DNA of 64,000 nt from Kribbella jiaozuonensis (GCF_005233875.1 NZ_SZPZ01000001.1:496001-560000), one strand, 5' to 3'. Shown: positions 7,072-15,357, numbered from the stretch's first letter. Program-made: numbers and translations. Notes: generated by a model not told the origin, from the sequence alone.

Positions 7072-8408
7072 GCCTGCACTCTCCATCCACCCAGGGGGCC
7101 GGCCGCGACGGCGAGGGTGCCGCCGACCGCTGTGGCCCGTTCCCGCATCCCGATCAGCCCGTTGCCGCGACCGCTCTCGCTGCGCCGCGCGGTCTCCAGC
7201 ACGTTCACCGGCGGCGGTCCGCCGTTCCCGTTGTCGTCGATGGTGAGCAGGTCACCCTGCGGCCCACTCTGCCAGGTCACCCGCGCCGCGCTCGCCTTCG
7301 CGTGCACCATCACGTTGGTCAGCGCCTCCTGGATGATCCGTACCGCGGTCAGGTCGGTCGCCGACGTGAGCTGGCGCTGCCGTGGCGGAAGCTCCATCGT
7401 CACGTCGATCCCGACCGCCTTGAGCCGCTCGCCCATCCGCGCCACATCGGCCAGATCCGGCACCGGCGCGGTCCCGCCACCCGAGCCGGTGTCGCCCGCG
7501 ATCTGCGGCGAGGCGGTGTTCAGTACCCGGACCGTCTCCCGCATCGCGGTCAGTGCTTCCTTGCCGCTGGCAATGATCCAGCGGATCGCTTCCCGCAGTA
7601 CTTCGGGGCGCTGGTCGGCGACCCGGTCGGCGGCCTGCGCGCGGATCACGACTGCGCTGACGTGGTGCGAGATCACGTCGTGGAGGTCCCGGGCGATCCG
7701 GGTCCGTTCCGCAACTGCCGCCCGCTCGGCCTCGACCGCGCGGAGCCGGACCAGCTCGGCGTTCCGCTGCTCGAGCAGGGCGACGCTCTTGCGGCGTCGA
7801 CGGGCGTCGGCGCCGAGCAGCACCATCCCGCAGATCAGAGCCTCCGCGAACACGAACAGCGAGACGTCGATGTAGGAGTAGAGGCTCGGCACGTTGCGCG
7901 GCAGGCTCCGGTACCGGTCGCCGAGCAGGATGTCGCGGTTCACATGACTGAGCACGATCGCGACCACGGTCGGCAGTCCGATCATCAGCCCGGCCAGACT
8001 GCCCATCGTGAAGAACAGACAGGTGAAGCGCCGTACGCCGGCCGACGCCGCGAGATAGCCGACGACGAGGAGCGGGACGAGGTGGATCTCGGACTGGAGC
8101 GCGGCGTCGCTGATCTCGGGCTGACCGAACATCGTCAGCCCGATCTGCGCGGCCAGGCCGGTGCCGGCGGCGGCGTAGAGGAACGGGTACAGCACCGAGA
8201 CGATCACGAGCATCGTGCGCGGGATCCGCCGTACGAACGCGACCGTGGCGACCAGGAAGACGCCGGTCACCACGGAGACGGCGGGGTTGTGCGGGCGTAG
8301 ACCGGTGCCGTTGATCAGGTTCAGCGCGGCGAACCAGACCAGGCCGATGACCGCAGCGAGCAGCAGATCCTGCTGCCCCTGCGACAACCGACGCCAGACG
8401 CCCACCAT
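7050..8408 (-). CDS. DesK-type sensor histidine kinase
   Basis: Membrane kinase of 452 aa. About six hydrophobic segments in the first 200 residues form an integral-membrane sensor with little extracytoplasmic loop. A coiled-coil linker follows, then the HisKA_3 dimerisation region with the phospho-acceptor in RIARDLHDVISHHVS. The ATPase domain has N-box ALTNVMVHAKA and G-boxes DDNGNGG and GRGNGLIGMRERA. A sensor confined to the membrane usually detects membrane state or a lipophilic signal; the signal here is unknown. It is co-transcribed with the downstream response regulator. Confidence 0.9.
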   Translation of the reverse strand: MVGVWRRLSQGQQDLLLAAVIGLVWFAALNLINGTGLRPHNPAVSVVTGVFLVATVAFVRRIPRTMLVIVSVLYPFLYAAAGTGLAAQIGLTMFGQPEISDAALQSEIHLVPLLVVGYLAASAGVRRFTCLFFTMGSLAGLMIGLPTVVAIVLSHVNRDILLGDRYRSLPRNVPSLYSYIDVSLFVFAEALICGMVLLGADARRRRKSVALLEQRNAELVRLRAVEAERAAVAERTRIARDLHDVISHHVSAVVIRAQAADRVADQRPEVLREAIRWIIASGKEALTAMRETVRVLNTASPQIAGDTGSGGGTAPVPDLADVARMGERLKAVGIDVTMELPPRQRQLTSATDLTAVRIIQEALTNVMVHAKASAARVTWQSGPQGDLLTIDDNGNGGPPPVNVLETARRSESGRGNGLIGMRERATAVGGTLAVAAGPLGGWRVQAWLPPQN

Positions 8409-8467
8409 GTCGCCCAGCGTAGTCAGTTCGTGTTTGCCGAAGCTTCATCTGCCCGGAGGGGCAGTCT

Positions 8468-8482
8468 CTCCAACTTTTGGAG
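8468..8482. promoter_or_regulatory. Inverted repeat in the kinase/VanY divergent space
   Basis: CTCCAA-CTT-TTGGAG is a perfect 6-bp repeat in the 176-nt region between the kinase start (8408) and the VanY-like start (8585). The rest of this spacer shows a possible -10 (GATACT) near 8504 and no ORF. The repeat could serve either divergent gene. Confidence 0.35.
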
Positions 8483-8584
8483 GAGGCTCGGCGTCCGAAA
8501 TGATACTCAGGGGCTACAGGTGGGGCGCGAGGACGGTCCCTGGGACCGATGTGTCGACCGCGCCGATCCGAAAGGCTGTACCCC

Positions 8585-9307
8585 ATGAGGAACGACCTGC
8601 CGCCACGCCGTCCGGGCGGGGTGCGGACGCGGTTGCTGTCCGTGATCGGTGTGGTCGGGGTCGGCGCGGTCGTCGGCTCGCTGCTGTTGTGGCACGCGCA
8701 GGTCGGGGACTTCCTCGGGCTGGCCGCGGACAAGGAGCCGGTGGTGTCGACCGTGAGCGCGCCGGCCGTCGGTGCGCCGCCCGCGACGACGCCGTCGACC
8801 CTGGCGACCGAGACCCCGACCCGCCGGCCGACGTACCCGCCGTCCACCCCGACCACTCCGACCAGGACGCCGTCGACGACTCCGACGAAGAAGTCGACGA
8901 CGAGGCCGGTGGTGCGGGAGGAGAGCATCAGCGGACTGTCGCCGAAGCTGAAGGCCCGCCTGAAGAAGGCGATGGCGGCCGCGAAGGCCGACGGGATCAC
9001 GATCAGCATCACCTCTGCCCGGCGCAGCGCGACCAAGCAGCAGCGGCTGCTGAACGCGGCGATCAAGAAGTACGGCTCGTACAAGCTGGCGACGCGCTGG
9101 GTGCTGCCGCCGAAGTACTCCGCTCACGTGCAGGGCAAGGCCGTGGACATCGGTCCGGCGGCCGCGATGACCTGGCTGAACAAGAACGGCTGGCGGTACG
9201 GCGTGTGCCGCCGGTACGACAACGAACCGTGGCACTTCGAGGCGCTGACCGCGCCCGGTACCAAGTGTCCGCCGCGCGAACCGCACGCGGTCGCCAAGGC
9301 TGACTGA
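8585..9307 (+). CDS. VanY-like D-alanyl-D-alanine carboxypeptidase family protein
   Basis: Exported or membrane-anchored protein of about 240 aa. A basic N-terminus and one hydrophobic segment (VIGVVGVGAVVGSLLLW) are followed by a long Thr/Pro linker that should cross the wall, then a C-terminal VanY/DacB-type domain. Zinc-site motifs are SAHVQGKAVDIG and the final EPWHFE. It probably trims peptidoglycan stem peptides outside the membrane. The ATG at 8585 is chosen over an upstream in-frame start because AAAGG lies 9 nt before it. The coding stretch upstream of 8585 has no membrane-protein character. Confidence 0.82.
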   Translation: MRNDLPPRRPGGVRTRLLSVIGVVGVGAVVGSLLLWHAQVGDFLGLAADKEPVVSTVSAPAVGAPPATTPSTLATETPTRRPTYPPSTPTTPTRTPSTTPTKKSTTRPVVREESISGLSPKLKARLKKAMAAAKADGITISITSARRSATKQQRLLNAAIKKYGSYKLATRWVLPPKYSAHVQGKAVDIGPAAAMTWLNKNGWRYGVCRRYDNEPWHFEALTAPGTKCPPREPHAVAKAD

Positions 9308-9327
9308 AACCCAAGGGGGAACACACC

Positions 9328-9699
9328 ATGACCATGACCTACGCGCAGCCCCTGACCCGGCGCTACACCCGCGCCCGCCTGGCCGTGCCCGCACTGTGGC
9401 GGCAGGTGATCCGCTCCAGCGAGAAGGGAGACGTGACCGCCGTGCCGGAGCCGGACCGGTCCGCGTACACGCAACTGGAGATCTACGACGGCGTACTGGC
9501 CGCGTTCGAGCGCCGCGACGAGGTGGCCGAGGTACTGCGGGCGTCCGCGGACCGCGACACCGCCGTACGACGTCTTCGCGCGCAGTTCGGACTCAGCCAC
9601 CTGCAGGCGACCGCACTGCTCGATCTGCCGCTCACGACCGAGTGCCGGGACCGGATCGCGCACCGCGCCGAGGAACTACGCAGCGCACTCGGCCGCTGA
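9328..9699 (+). CDS. Small protein resembling the GyrA/ParC helical connector domain
   Basis: Protein of 123 aa. Residues about 50-120 look like the alpha-helical region of type II topoisomerase A subunits just before the beta-pinwheel. The pattern DGVLAAFERRDEVAEVLRAS followed by LRAQFGLSHLQATALLDLPL parallels the GyrA segment containing IDEVI-x-IRAS and QAxAILDMxL. No catalytic tyrosine, winged helix or pinwheel is present, so it cannot cleave DNA. The start has a strong AAGGGGG about 9 nt upstream. It lies 20 nt behind the VanY-like gene. A modulator of gyrase or a domesticated fragment is possible; function is unknown. Confidence 0.6.
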   Translation: MTMTYAQPLTRRYTRARLAVPALWRQVIRSSEKGDVTAVPEPDRSAYTQLEIYDGVLAAFERRDEVAEVLRASADRDTAVRRLRAQFGLSHLQATALLDLPLTTECRDRIAHRAEELRSALGR

Positions 9700-9763
9700 C
9701 CCTCATCCCCCCACGGCTCGCCGCGAACCTGCGCCGTTTGCGTGCCGTGGGGAGGATGGAAGG

Positions 9764-10150
9764 GTGATCACGATCGAGCAGGCCGGACGACTGCGCAAGG
9801 CCGGGGTGCTGTGGGCGCCCGCGGCAGGGGATCGTTTCGTCGTACCGGACCGAGATATGGACGACGACGTGTTCGTGGTGAGCGACATGACCGTCGAGGT
9901 GCACGACTACCAGGGCAGCAAGGTGATCGGCTTCAACGGCACCACCGAGTGGGCCCTGGACAGCATCGAGCAACGCGAGGTGATCTGGCTCCCTCGCGAG
10001 GAGCAACTCCGCGCGATCCTCGGCGACCGGTTCACCTCCCTCGAGGCCGTCCCCGGCGGCTACCGCGTCAATCTCACGGACTCCACGCACTCGGCCGAAG
10101 ACGCCGAACAGGCCTACGCAACGGCCGTCATCCACCTGCTCGGCGCCTAG
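9764..10150 (+). CDS. Conserved hypothetical cytoplasmic protein
   Basis: Soluble protein of 128 aa with no membrane segment or signal peptide. It begins MITIEQAGRLRKAGVLW, has an acidic patch DRDMDDDVFVVSDMTVE, a GTTEWALDS segment and an Ala-rich C-terminal helix. The GTG start is supported by GGGGAGG about 8 nt upstream. I do not recognise a domain with a known function. It overlaps the convergent YqeB-like gene by 4 nt at its 3' end. Confidence 0.65.
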   Translation: MITIEQAGRLRKAGVLWAPAAGDRFVVPDRDMDDDVFVVSDMTVEVHDYQGSKVIGFNGTTEWALDSIEQREVIWLPREEQLRAILGDRFTSLEAVPGGYRVNLTDSTHSAEDAEQAYATAVIHLLGA

Positions 10151-10857
10151 CCCGCCGAGCGCCAGTACTGCTTCTTGTCCCGGTCCTTCACCGTGTAGCC
10201 GAGGTTGGCGATCTCGCCGCGGAGTTCGCGGAGGTCGGCCTTGCCCTTGTCGCCCTGGTCGAACGCCTTGGAGCGGACCTTGAGGATCGCGTTGACGGCC
10301 GGCGGGAGGTCCGGGTCGTCCTCGATCCAGCGCCGGAACTCGGACTCGTGCGGATCGCCGGCGTCCGACCACGGATAGCCGTGGGCGCGGAACGCGACAG
10401 GGATCTGCTTCGCCTCCGACTTCAGCTGGTCGTGCTTCTCGCGCGCCAGCTCCCGCGACGACGCGTCCTGCAGCACGATCTCCTTGCCGTCCAGGAACGC
10501 GACCGCGACCCTCTGCCGCGGCACCGTCACCGTCTTCTGGTTCTTCAGGAACTCGACCGACTGGTGGGTGATCGTCACCTTCAGGATGTCGTCCAGCGCC
10601 ACCGCGGCCAGCAGCACGCCGGCGATCAGGCCGACGAGCACGCAGATCGCGACGACCCACCAGCCGTCCCAGGCGGCGATGATCTTCAGCACGCCCTGGA
10701 AGGGCACCCAGCCTCGCCCGGCCGCCCAGTCCGCGATCCGCGGCAGGAAGAACCCGAGCACCAGCCCGAGCAGCGGCAGCCCACCGAACAGCATGACCTT
10801 GTCACCGGTCGAATGCCCGATCACGGTGCGTTGTGGTGTCCCAGTCGTCGACCCCAT
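10147..10857 (-). CDS. YqeB-like membrane protein
   Basis: Protein of 236 aa with two N-terminal hydrophobic helices (MLFGGLPLLGLVLGFFLP and VVAICVLVGLIAGVLLAAVAL). These are followed by a soluble region containing a PH-like beta-rich segment, VTITHQSVEFLKNQKTVTVP. The C-terminal half is charged and helical. This layout fits the YqeB family of Gram-positive membrane proteins, whose role is not established. It stands alone on the minus strand between two plus-strand genes. Confidence 0.6.
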   Translation of the reverse strand: MGSTTGTPQRTVIGHSTGDKVMLFGGLPLLGLVLGFFLPRIADWAAGRGWVPFQGVLKIIAAWDGWWVVAICVLVGLIAGVLLAAVALDDILKVTITHQSVEFLKNQKTVTVPRQRVAVAFLDGKEIVLQDASSRELAREKHDQLKSEAKQIPVAFRAHGYPWSDAGDPHESEFRRWIEDDPDLPPAVNAILKVRSKAFDQGDKGKADLRELRGEIANLGYTVKDRDKKQYWRSAG

Positions 10858-10920
10858 GAGCTGAACGTAGCGTGACGACGAGAAACTTAAGTATCAACCG
10901 ACGACAACCGAAGGAGCCAA

Positions 10921-11934
10921 GTGGCGGACGGCATCTGGTTGAGGTTCATCAGCGGCCCGGACATCGACGCGCTCGGGCTGACCCGGCTGGAGATCGTGGA
11001 CGCGGTCGAAGCGGCGGTCCGCGAGCACGGCGAGGGCCGTACGGCGTTCGAGCCGCGGGTGCACCTGACACCGGACAACGGCGGTATCGGCCACTTCAAC
11101 ATCCTCCGCGGCCATCTCGACCGGCTCGGTGAGCACGGGATCAGCGGCGTGAAGGTGGTCGGCGACTTCGTCCCGAACTACCAGAAGGGCCTGCCCAGCG
11201 AGCTCGCGATGGCGACGCTGTTCGACCCGACGACCGGTATGCCGCTGGCGGTCCTCGACGCGACGATGATCACCGCGTCTCGCACCGGCGCGATGACCAC
11301 GGTCGGCGCGCGGCACCTGGCGCGGCGGGACAGCAAGGTCCTCGCGCATGTCGGCGCACGGGGTACGGCGTGGTGGAACGTGACGATGCTGGACGAGCTT
11401 TTCGACCTCGACGAGATCCGGGTGACGTCGCGGCGGCCGGAGTCGCGGGAGAAGTTCGCCGCGGAGTTGTCGGCCGAGCTGTCCACACCGGTGCGGGTGT
11501 GCGCGAGTGCCGAGGAGGCGTTCGACGGGGCGGACGTACTCGTCGAGGCGACGCGGTTGATGGAGCCGGAGCCGTTGCTGCGTACGGCGGCGGTGCGGCC
11601 GGGGGCGTTCGTCGTACCGTATGGGACTGTGTCGGCGGTTGAGTTGGATCTGCTTGATGTGATGGACAAGGTGGTTGTCGACGACTGGCGCGAGGCGGAG
11701 TCGGGGCGGTTCGGGTCGTTGCGGCGGCACGTGGACAGCGGGCGGTTGTCGCCGGAGACGTTGTACGCCGAGATCGGCGAGATCGTTGCCGGGCGGAAGG
11801 CCGGTCGCGAGAATGATGCCGAGCGCAACCTTTTCTGGCATCGGGGGTTGTCGTTGCTGGATGTCGCGATCGCTCATCTGATCCTGCGGCGGGCCGAGTC
11901 CGCCGAGGTCGGCACGATGCTGCGGTTCCACTGA
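10921..11934 (+). CDS. Ornithine cyclodeaminase / mu-crystallin family protein
   Basis: NAD(P)-binding protein of 337 aa in the OCD/mu-crystallin family. The N-terminal substrate domain includes GISGVKVVGDFVPNY. The Rossmann part starts near VAHVGARGTAWWN, where the usual GxGxQ motif reads GARGTAW, so the glutamine is lost and the loop is altered. Family members include ornithine cyclodeaminase, alanine dehydrogenase, ketimine reductase and SbnB-type synthases. The GTG start has AAGGAG about 5 nt upstream. Its stop codon overlaps the next gene's ATG by 1 nt, so it is translationally coupled to a HAL-like gene and probably works with it on an amino acid. Confidence 0.75.
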   Translation: MADGIWLRFISGPDIDALGLTRLEIVDAVEAAVREHGEGRTAFEPRVHLTPDNGGIGHFNILRGHLDRLGEHGISGVKVVGDFVPNYQKGLPSELAMATLFDPTTGMPLAVLDATMITASRTGAMTTVGARHLARRDSKVLAHVGARGTAWWNVTMLDELFDLDEIRVTSRRPESREKFAAELSAELSTPVRVCASAEEAFDGADVLVEATRLMEPEPLLRTAAVRPGAFVVPYGTVSAVELDLLDVMDKVVVDDWREAESGRFGSLRRHVDSGRLSPETLYAEIGEIVAGRKAGRENDAERNLFWHRGLSLLDVAIAHLILRRAESAEVGTMLRFH

Positions 11935-13400
11935 TGATCAACGATCCCGCGGAGCTGGACCCCGCGAGCGCGGACGTTGTCGAGCTGGCGCCTGCACTGC
12001 TCGAGCGGATGGCGGCGATTCGTGCTGCTGCGCTTCAGACTCTCGAGTCGGGGGAGCCTGTGTACGGCGTGAACACCGGCATGGGCAACCTCAGCAAGGT
12101 CCGCCTGACCGAGGCCGAACAACGCGTCCACCAACGCAACCTGCTCCTGGGCCGAGCCGTCGGCGGCCCACCCTGGCTCCCACCCGAAGAATCCCGAGCC
12201 GTCCTCATAGCCCGCCTAAAAACCTTCCTCACCGGCGACTCAGCCGTATCGGTCGGCTTGATCCACCAGTTAGTTGCCCTCATCAACAGCCGCCACACCC
12301 CCACCATCCCAGCCGAAGGCGCCGGCTCCGCCGGCGAAATCATCCCCCTAGCCCACGCCGCAGGCCCGTTGGTAGGCGTCGGCTGGCTCCAACCCCCGCC
12401 CCCAGCCGGCACGACGCCCCTCGCCACGACGGCCGGGGCCGGAGGCCCCACGCCGACCAGCGGCGGCGAGTTGCGGTCTGCGGCAGGTTTCTTGCCACCG
12501 TTCGAGCTGGGGCCCAAGGAGGGCATCGCGCTGCTGGCGGGTACGCCTGGGGCGGCTGGGCGGGCGGCGCTTGCGGTGCGGAAGGTGGGGCGGCTGGCTG
12601 ATCGGCTGAGCGAGGTGGCTGCTGGGGCTATTGCTGTGGTGGGTGCTAATCGGGATCCGTATCGACCGGCGGCCGCTCGTGGGGACGACGTGTTGGCGGC
12701 TGAGTTTGCTCGGCTGGTGGAGCTGGCCGGTCCCGAGCCGGAGCCGCGTAGCCTGCAAGCACCAGTCTCGTTTCGGGTGGCGGGGCATGTGAATGCTCAT
12801 GTGCGTAGGACCTTGCAACAGTTGGAAGAGGCCGTCGAGCGCGCCTTCACGGGCGTGTCCGACTCACCGGCGTATCTCGACGGCGACTTCGTCGGCACCG
12901 CCGGATTTCACGGGATAGATCTCGCCGCGTACTGCGACCACCTGACAACCGCACTCGCCCACGCCGCCGAGGTATCAACGGCCCGCCTCCACCGCCTCCT
13001 CGACCCGAACGTCACCGGCCTGACCGCCCAGCTCGCCCGCGAGCCAGGCCCGCAAGCCGGTCTCGTCGCGATCCACAAACGCGCCGTCGCCACCACCCAC
13101 CAGCTCCGCCGCCTAACGTTGCCCACAGCAATCAGTACGGCGGAGACCTCCAACGGCCAGGAGGACGTCCAGACCTTCTCCTGGGAGGCCGTCGGCAACC
13201 TCGCCGAAGCCATCCGCCTCACCCGCGAGACAACCGCCTGCGAGCTCCTCGCCGTACGCCAAGCCTTCGCACTCTCAGCCCGACCAATCCCACCAGGACT
13301 GCACGACCTCATCCAGGCAGTCGACGACGTAGTACCTCCGATCGACGCCGACCGCCCGTTCGGTGAGGACCTCACGAACCTGCTGACGAACGTGCTCTAG
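11934..13400 (+). CDS. HAL/PAL-family protein without a canonical MIO triad
   Basis: Protein of 488 aa with the aromatic amino acid lyase fold. YGVNTGMG (Tyr44) matches the catalytic tyrosine loop, and SDSP, GFHG and QED match conserved active-site motifs. The segment that normally reads GASGDLAPLAH here reads GSAGEIIPLAH (residues 131-141). The Ala-Ser-Gly triad is therefore replaced by Ser-Ala-Gly and the Asp by Glu, which should prevent formation of the MIO electrophile. The usual QDxYSLR region is also degenerate (LQAPVSFR). Codon 113 is TTA, a rare leucine codon in such genomes. It is coupled to the OCD-like gene. A changed reaction or a binding role is likely. Confidence 0.75.
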   Translation: MINDPAELDPASADVVELAPALLERMAAIRAAALQTLESGEPVYGVNTGMGNLSKVRLTEAEQRVHQRNLLLGRAVGGPPWLPPEESRAVLIARLKTFLTGDSAVSVGLIHQLVALINSRHTPTIPAEGAGSAGEIIPLAHAAGPLVGVGWLQPPPPAGTTPLATTAGAGGPTPTSGGELRSAAGFLPPFELGPKEGIALLAGTPGAAGRAALAVRKVGRLADRLSEVAAGAIAVVGANRDPYRPAAARGDDVLAAEFARLVELAGPEPEPRSLQAPVSFRVAGHVNAHVRRTLQQLEEAVERAFTGVSDSPAYLDGDFVGTAGFHGIDLAAYCDHLTTALAHAAEVSTARLHRLLDPNVTGLTAQLAREPGPQAGLVAIHKRAVATTHQLRRLTLPTAISTAETSNGQEDVQTFSWEAVGNLAEAIRLTRETTACELLAVRQAFALSARPIPPGLHDLIQAVDDVVPPIDADRPFGEDLTNLLTNVL

Positions 13401-14446
13401 CCCTTCCCGGCCAGCGCGTCCTTCAGCATCGGGACGAGCTTCGGCAGTGCGTACTTGATCCCGAGCGGTCCACCGATCGACATCGCGCTGGAGAACTCGC
13501 CGCTCGGCGTCGCGGTGTTGATCACCGGCGCGCCACCCCAGTACGCGACACGCCCGGCCTTCACCGCCGGCAGTGCGTTCCACACCTTGTCGTTGACGAC
13601 CGCGGGATCCAGCTTGCCCGAACCGTCGAGCGCAGCCATGAAGATCAGATCGGCGTCCAGCCTGGGTGTCAGCTCCGGCGAGATCTTCACGTAGAAGTCG
13701 CCGTTGTCCATCGCGTCGATCTGCGGGTTGGACTTGAACCCGAGCGAGGTCAGCAGCCGCATCCGCGGATCCGACGGCAGCCACGCATTCAGGCTGTCGG
13801 CCGAGTACACGCCGGCCGTGATGACCTTGCCGGCGAAGTCCGGGTTCGCCTTCGCGGTGTCGGACACCAGCGTCTCGGTCTCCTTCACGACCTGCTCGCC
13901 CGCGGTGGCCGTACCGGTCGCCTTCGCGATCTCGCGGACCTGGTCCTGCCACGGCACGCCGTACACGTTCTTGGTCCCGGCCGGTGCCGCGATCGTCGGC
14001 GCGATCGCGTTCAGGGTGTCGAACTGCTTCTTGTCGTTGACCGTGTTGATGTAGACGATCAGATCCGGCTTCAGCGCGGCGATCTCCTCGTACTTCGGTT
14101 CCGACGCCTGGATCAGCTTCGGCGCCGGGCGATCGCCGAGCGCGGTCTTCACCCAGCCGCGCATCTGCGGATTCCCGAACCAGTCGGCACCCGCGACCGG
14201 GACGACGCCGAGCGCGATCGACGCTTCCATGTCGCCGCCGCCCAGCGTCACCACCCGCTCCGGCTTGGCCTTGATCGTGGTCGAGCCGAACAGATGGTCG
14301 ATCGTCACTGGGAACCCGGCACTCGCTCCGGTGTCCGCGGCGGAGTTCTGGGTGTCGTCGTTCTCGCTGCAGGCGGTGAGGCCGGCGCCGAGCGCGAGTA
14401 CGGCGACCGCGACGGCCGCGACGGACCGGATACGGGACAAGGCCAT
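13397..14446 (-). CDS. Iron-siderophore ABC transporter binding lipoprotein
   Basis: Substrate-binding protein of 349 aa in the Fe3+-siderophore (FepB/FhuD-like) class. The lipoprotein signal ends LTAC with Cys26. The mature protein starts with VTIDHLFGSTTIKAKPERVV, typical of the PBP-III fold, and continues with ALKPDLIVYIN. The frame is open for a further 100 codons upstream, but the ATG at 14446 gives a clean signal peptide and has GAAGGAA upstream. An iron box lies 31 nt before the start, so expression should rise in iron limitation. No permease or ATPase is adjacent. Its stop overlaps the HAL-like stop by 4 nt. Confidence 0.88.
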   Translation of the reverse strand: MALSRIRSVAAVAVAVLALGAGLTACSENDDTQNSAADTGASAGFPVTIDHLFGSTTIKAKPERVVTLGGGDMEASIALGVVPVAGADWFGNPQMRGWVKTALGDRPAPKLIQASEPKYEEIAALKPDLIVYINTVNDKKQFDTLNAIAPTIAAPAGTKNVYGVPWQDQVREIAKATGTATAGEQVVKETETLVSDTAKANPDFAGKVITAGVYSADSLNAWLPSDPRMRLLTSLGFKSNPQIDAMDNGDFYVKISPELTPRLDADLIFMAALDGSGKLDPAVVNDKVWNALPAVKAGRVAYWGGAPVINTATPSGEFSSAMSIGGPLGIKYALPKLVPMLKDALAGKG

Positions 14447-14476
14447 GGCGGATGGTTCCTTCGAACGGCGGCTGAT

Positions 14477-14495
14477 GTAGGTAAGCCTAACCTGA
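14477..14495. promoter_or_regulatory. IdeR/DmdR/DtxR iron box
   Basis: The 19-mer GTAGGTAAGCCTAACCTGA agrees with the DtxR/IdeR consensus TTAGGTTAGSCTAACCTAA at 16 of 19 positions. It lies 31 nt before the siderophore-binding protein start. Iron-loaded IdeR/DmdR should repress that gene. The remaining spacer up to 14633 shows no other clear element. Confidence 0.8.
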
Positions 14496-14633
14496 CTTGC
14501 AGCCGTTTCATCCAGGGGGTTGATCGAAAAAGCGAGCCCGACACGCGGGTGAAGCCGAGTCGCAAGTAGCCTGCATCGGGTCTGAGTCGTTGGCCTGGGT
14601 GCGCGCCTGCACGAGAGCTTGGAGGAGTTTCTG

Positions 14634-15287
14634 GTGAAGCGGTTCGTGGTACCGCCGAACTGGCCGTCCCCACCCCGTCGCAGCTGGGCCCCACCGAAGA
14701 CGTGGCGCCCCGATCCGTCCTGGCCGCCGGCCCCCGAGGGCTGGCGCTTCTGGGTCGACGGCAAAGGCAATCCGGTCCGTGGCCCGATCGGCCGCTACGG
14801 CGGTCCGTCGCGACGTGTCATGTACGCCGGTGGCGCCGCGCTCGTCCTGTTCCTCGGGGTCAACCTCTGGGCCGTATCAACGCTCGGCGTGTTCGGCGGC
14901 GGCTCGGACGACGCTGCCGTCAAGGTCTTCGGCAGTGAGTCCCCGTCGCCCACCGCCTCATCCAGTACGACGCCGCCCGCCGTACCGCGATCGACGGTGA
15001 CGCCGCCGCGGGTGCCGACGACAACTCCGGTGCCGACCCACGCGCCGACGCGACGGCCGACTCAGGAGCCGACCCGGCGGCCGAGCGCCACTAAGACCAC
15101 CGAGCGCACGCAGACGCCCGACCCAAAGCCGACGCGTACGACGACCAGCACGAAGACGCCGACTCCGACGCGCCCGACCAGCCGGCCGTCGACCCGCGAG
15201 GAGATCCTCCGGCAGTACTGCATCGATCACGGCTGGGATCCGTCCCTGTGCGACCCGAACCGCTGGGAAACACCGCGGCATCCCTGA
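14634..15287 (+). CDS. Trp/Pro-motif single-pass membrane protein with Thr/Pro linker
   Basis: Protein of about 217 aa. The cytoplasmic N-terminus is rich in Trp and Pro (PPNWPSPP, DPSWPPAPEGWRFW), a pattern common in actinobacterial membrane proteins. One transmembrane helix follows (VMYAGGAALVLFLGVNLWAV). The rest is an extracytoplasmic Ser/Thr/Pro-rich stalk ending in a short conserved-looking tail, REEILRQYCIDHGWDPSLCDP, with two cysteines that may form a disulphide. The GTG at 14634 is chosen because GGAGGAG lies 6 nt upstream; the frame also opens at a TTG inside that site. No function is recognised. Confidence 0.65.
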   Translation: MKRFVVPPNWPSPPRRSWAPPKTWRPDPSWPPAPEGWRFWVDGKGNPVRGPIGRYGGPSRRVMYAGGAALVLFLGVNLWAVSTLGVFGGGSDDAAVKVFGSESPSPTASSSTTPPAVPRSTVTPPRVPTTTPVPTHAPTRRPTQEPTRRPSATKTTERTQTPDPKPTRTTTSTKTPTPTRPTSRPSTREEILRQYCIDHGWDPSLCDPNRWETPRHP

Positions 15288-15325
15288 CCCGGCCTTGACG
15301 ACCGGGGTGCATCCGGCGCATCCTT

Positions 15326-15357
15326 AACCATATGGTTCTGAAACCATCTGGTTCTGA
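15326..15357. promoter_or_regulatory. Tandem 16-bp operator over the ArsR start codon
   Basis: Two head-to-tail copies of AACCATATGGTTCTGA and AACCATCTGGTTCTGA differ at one base. The first contains a perfect 12-bp palindrome AACCATATGGTT whose central ATG is the ArsR start codon at 15332. The 16-nt period places the two sites about one and a half helical turns apart. This is very likely the self-operator of the ArsR gene. Confidence 0.75.

Noticed and set aside
9764..10150. Assignment as a pilus assembly protein
   Set aside because: Although such labels may be attached to similar proteins, I see no ATPase or receiver motif and no pilus genes.
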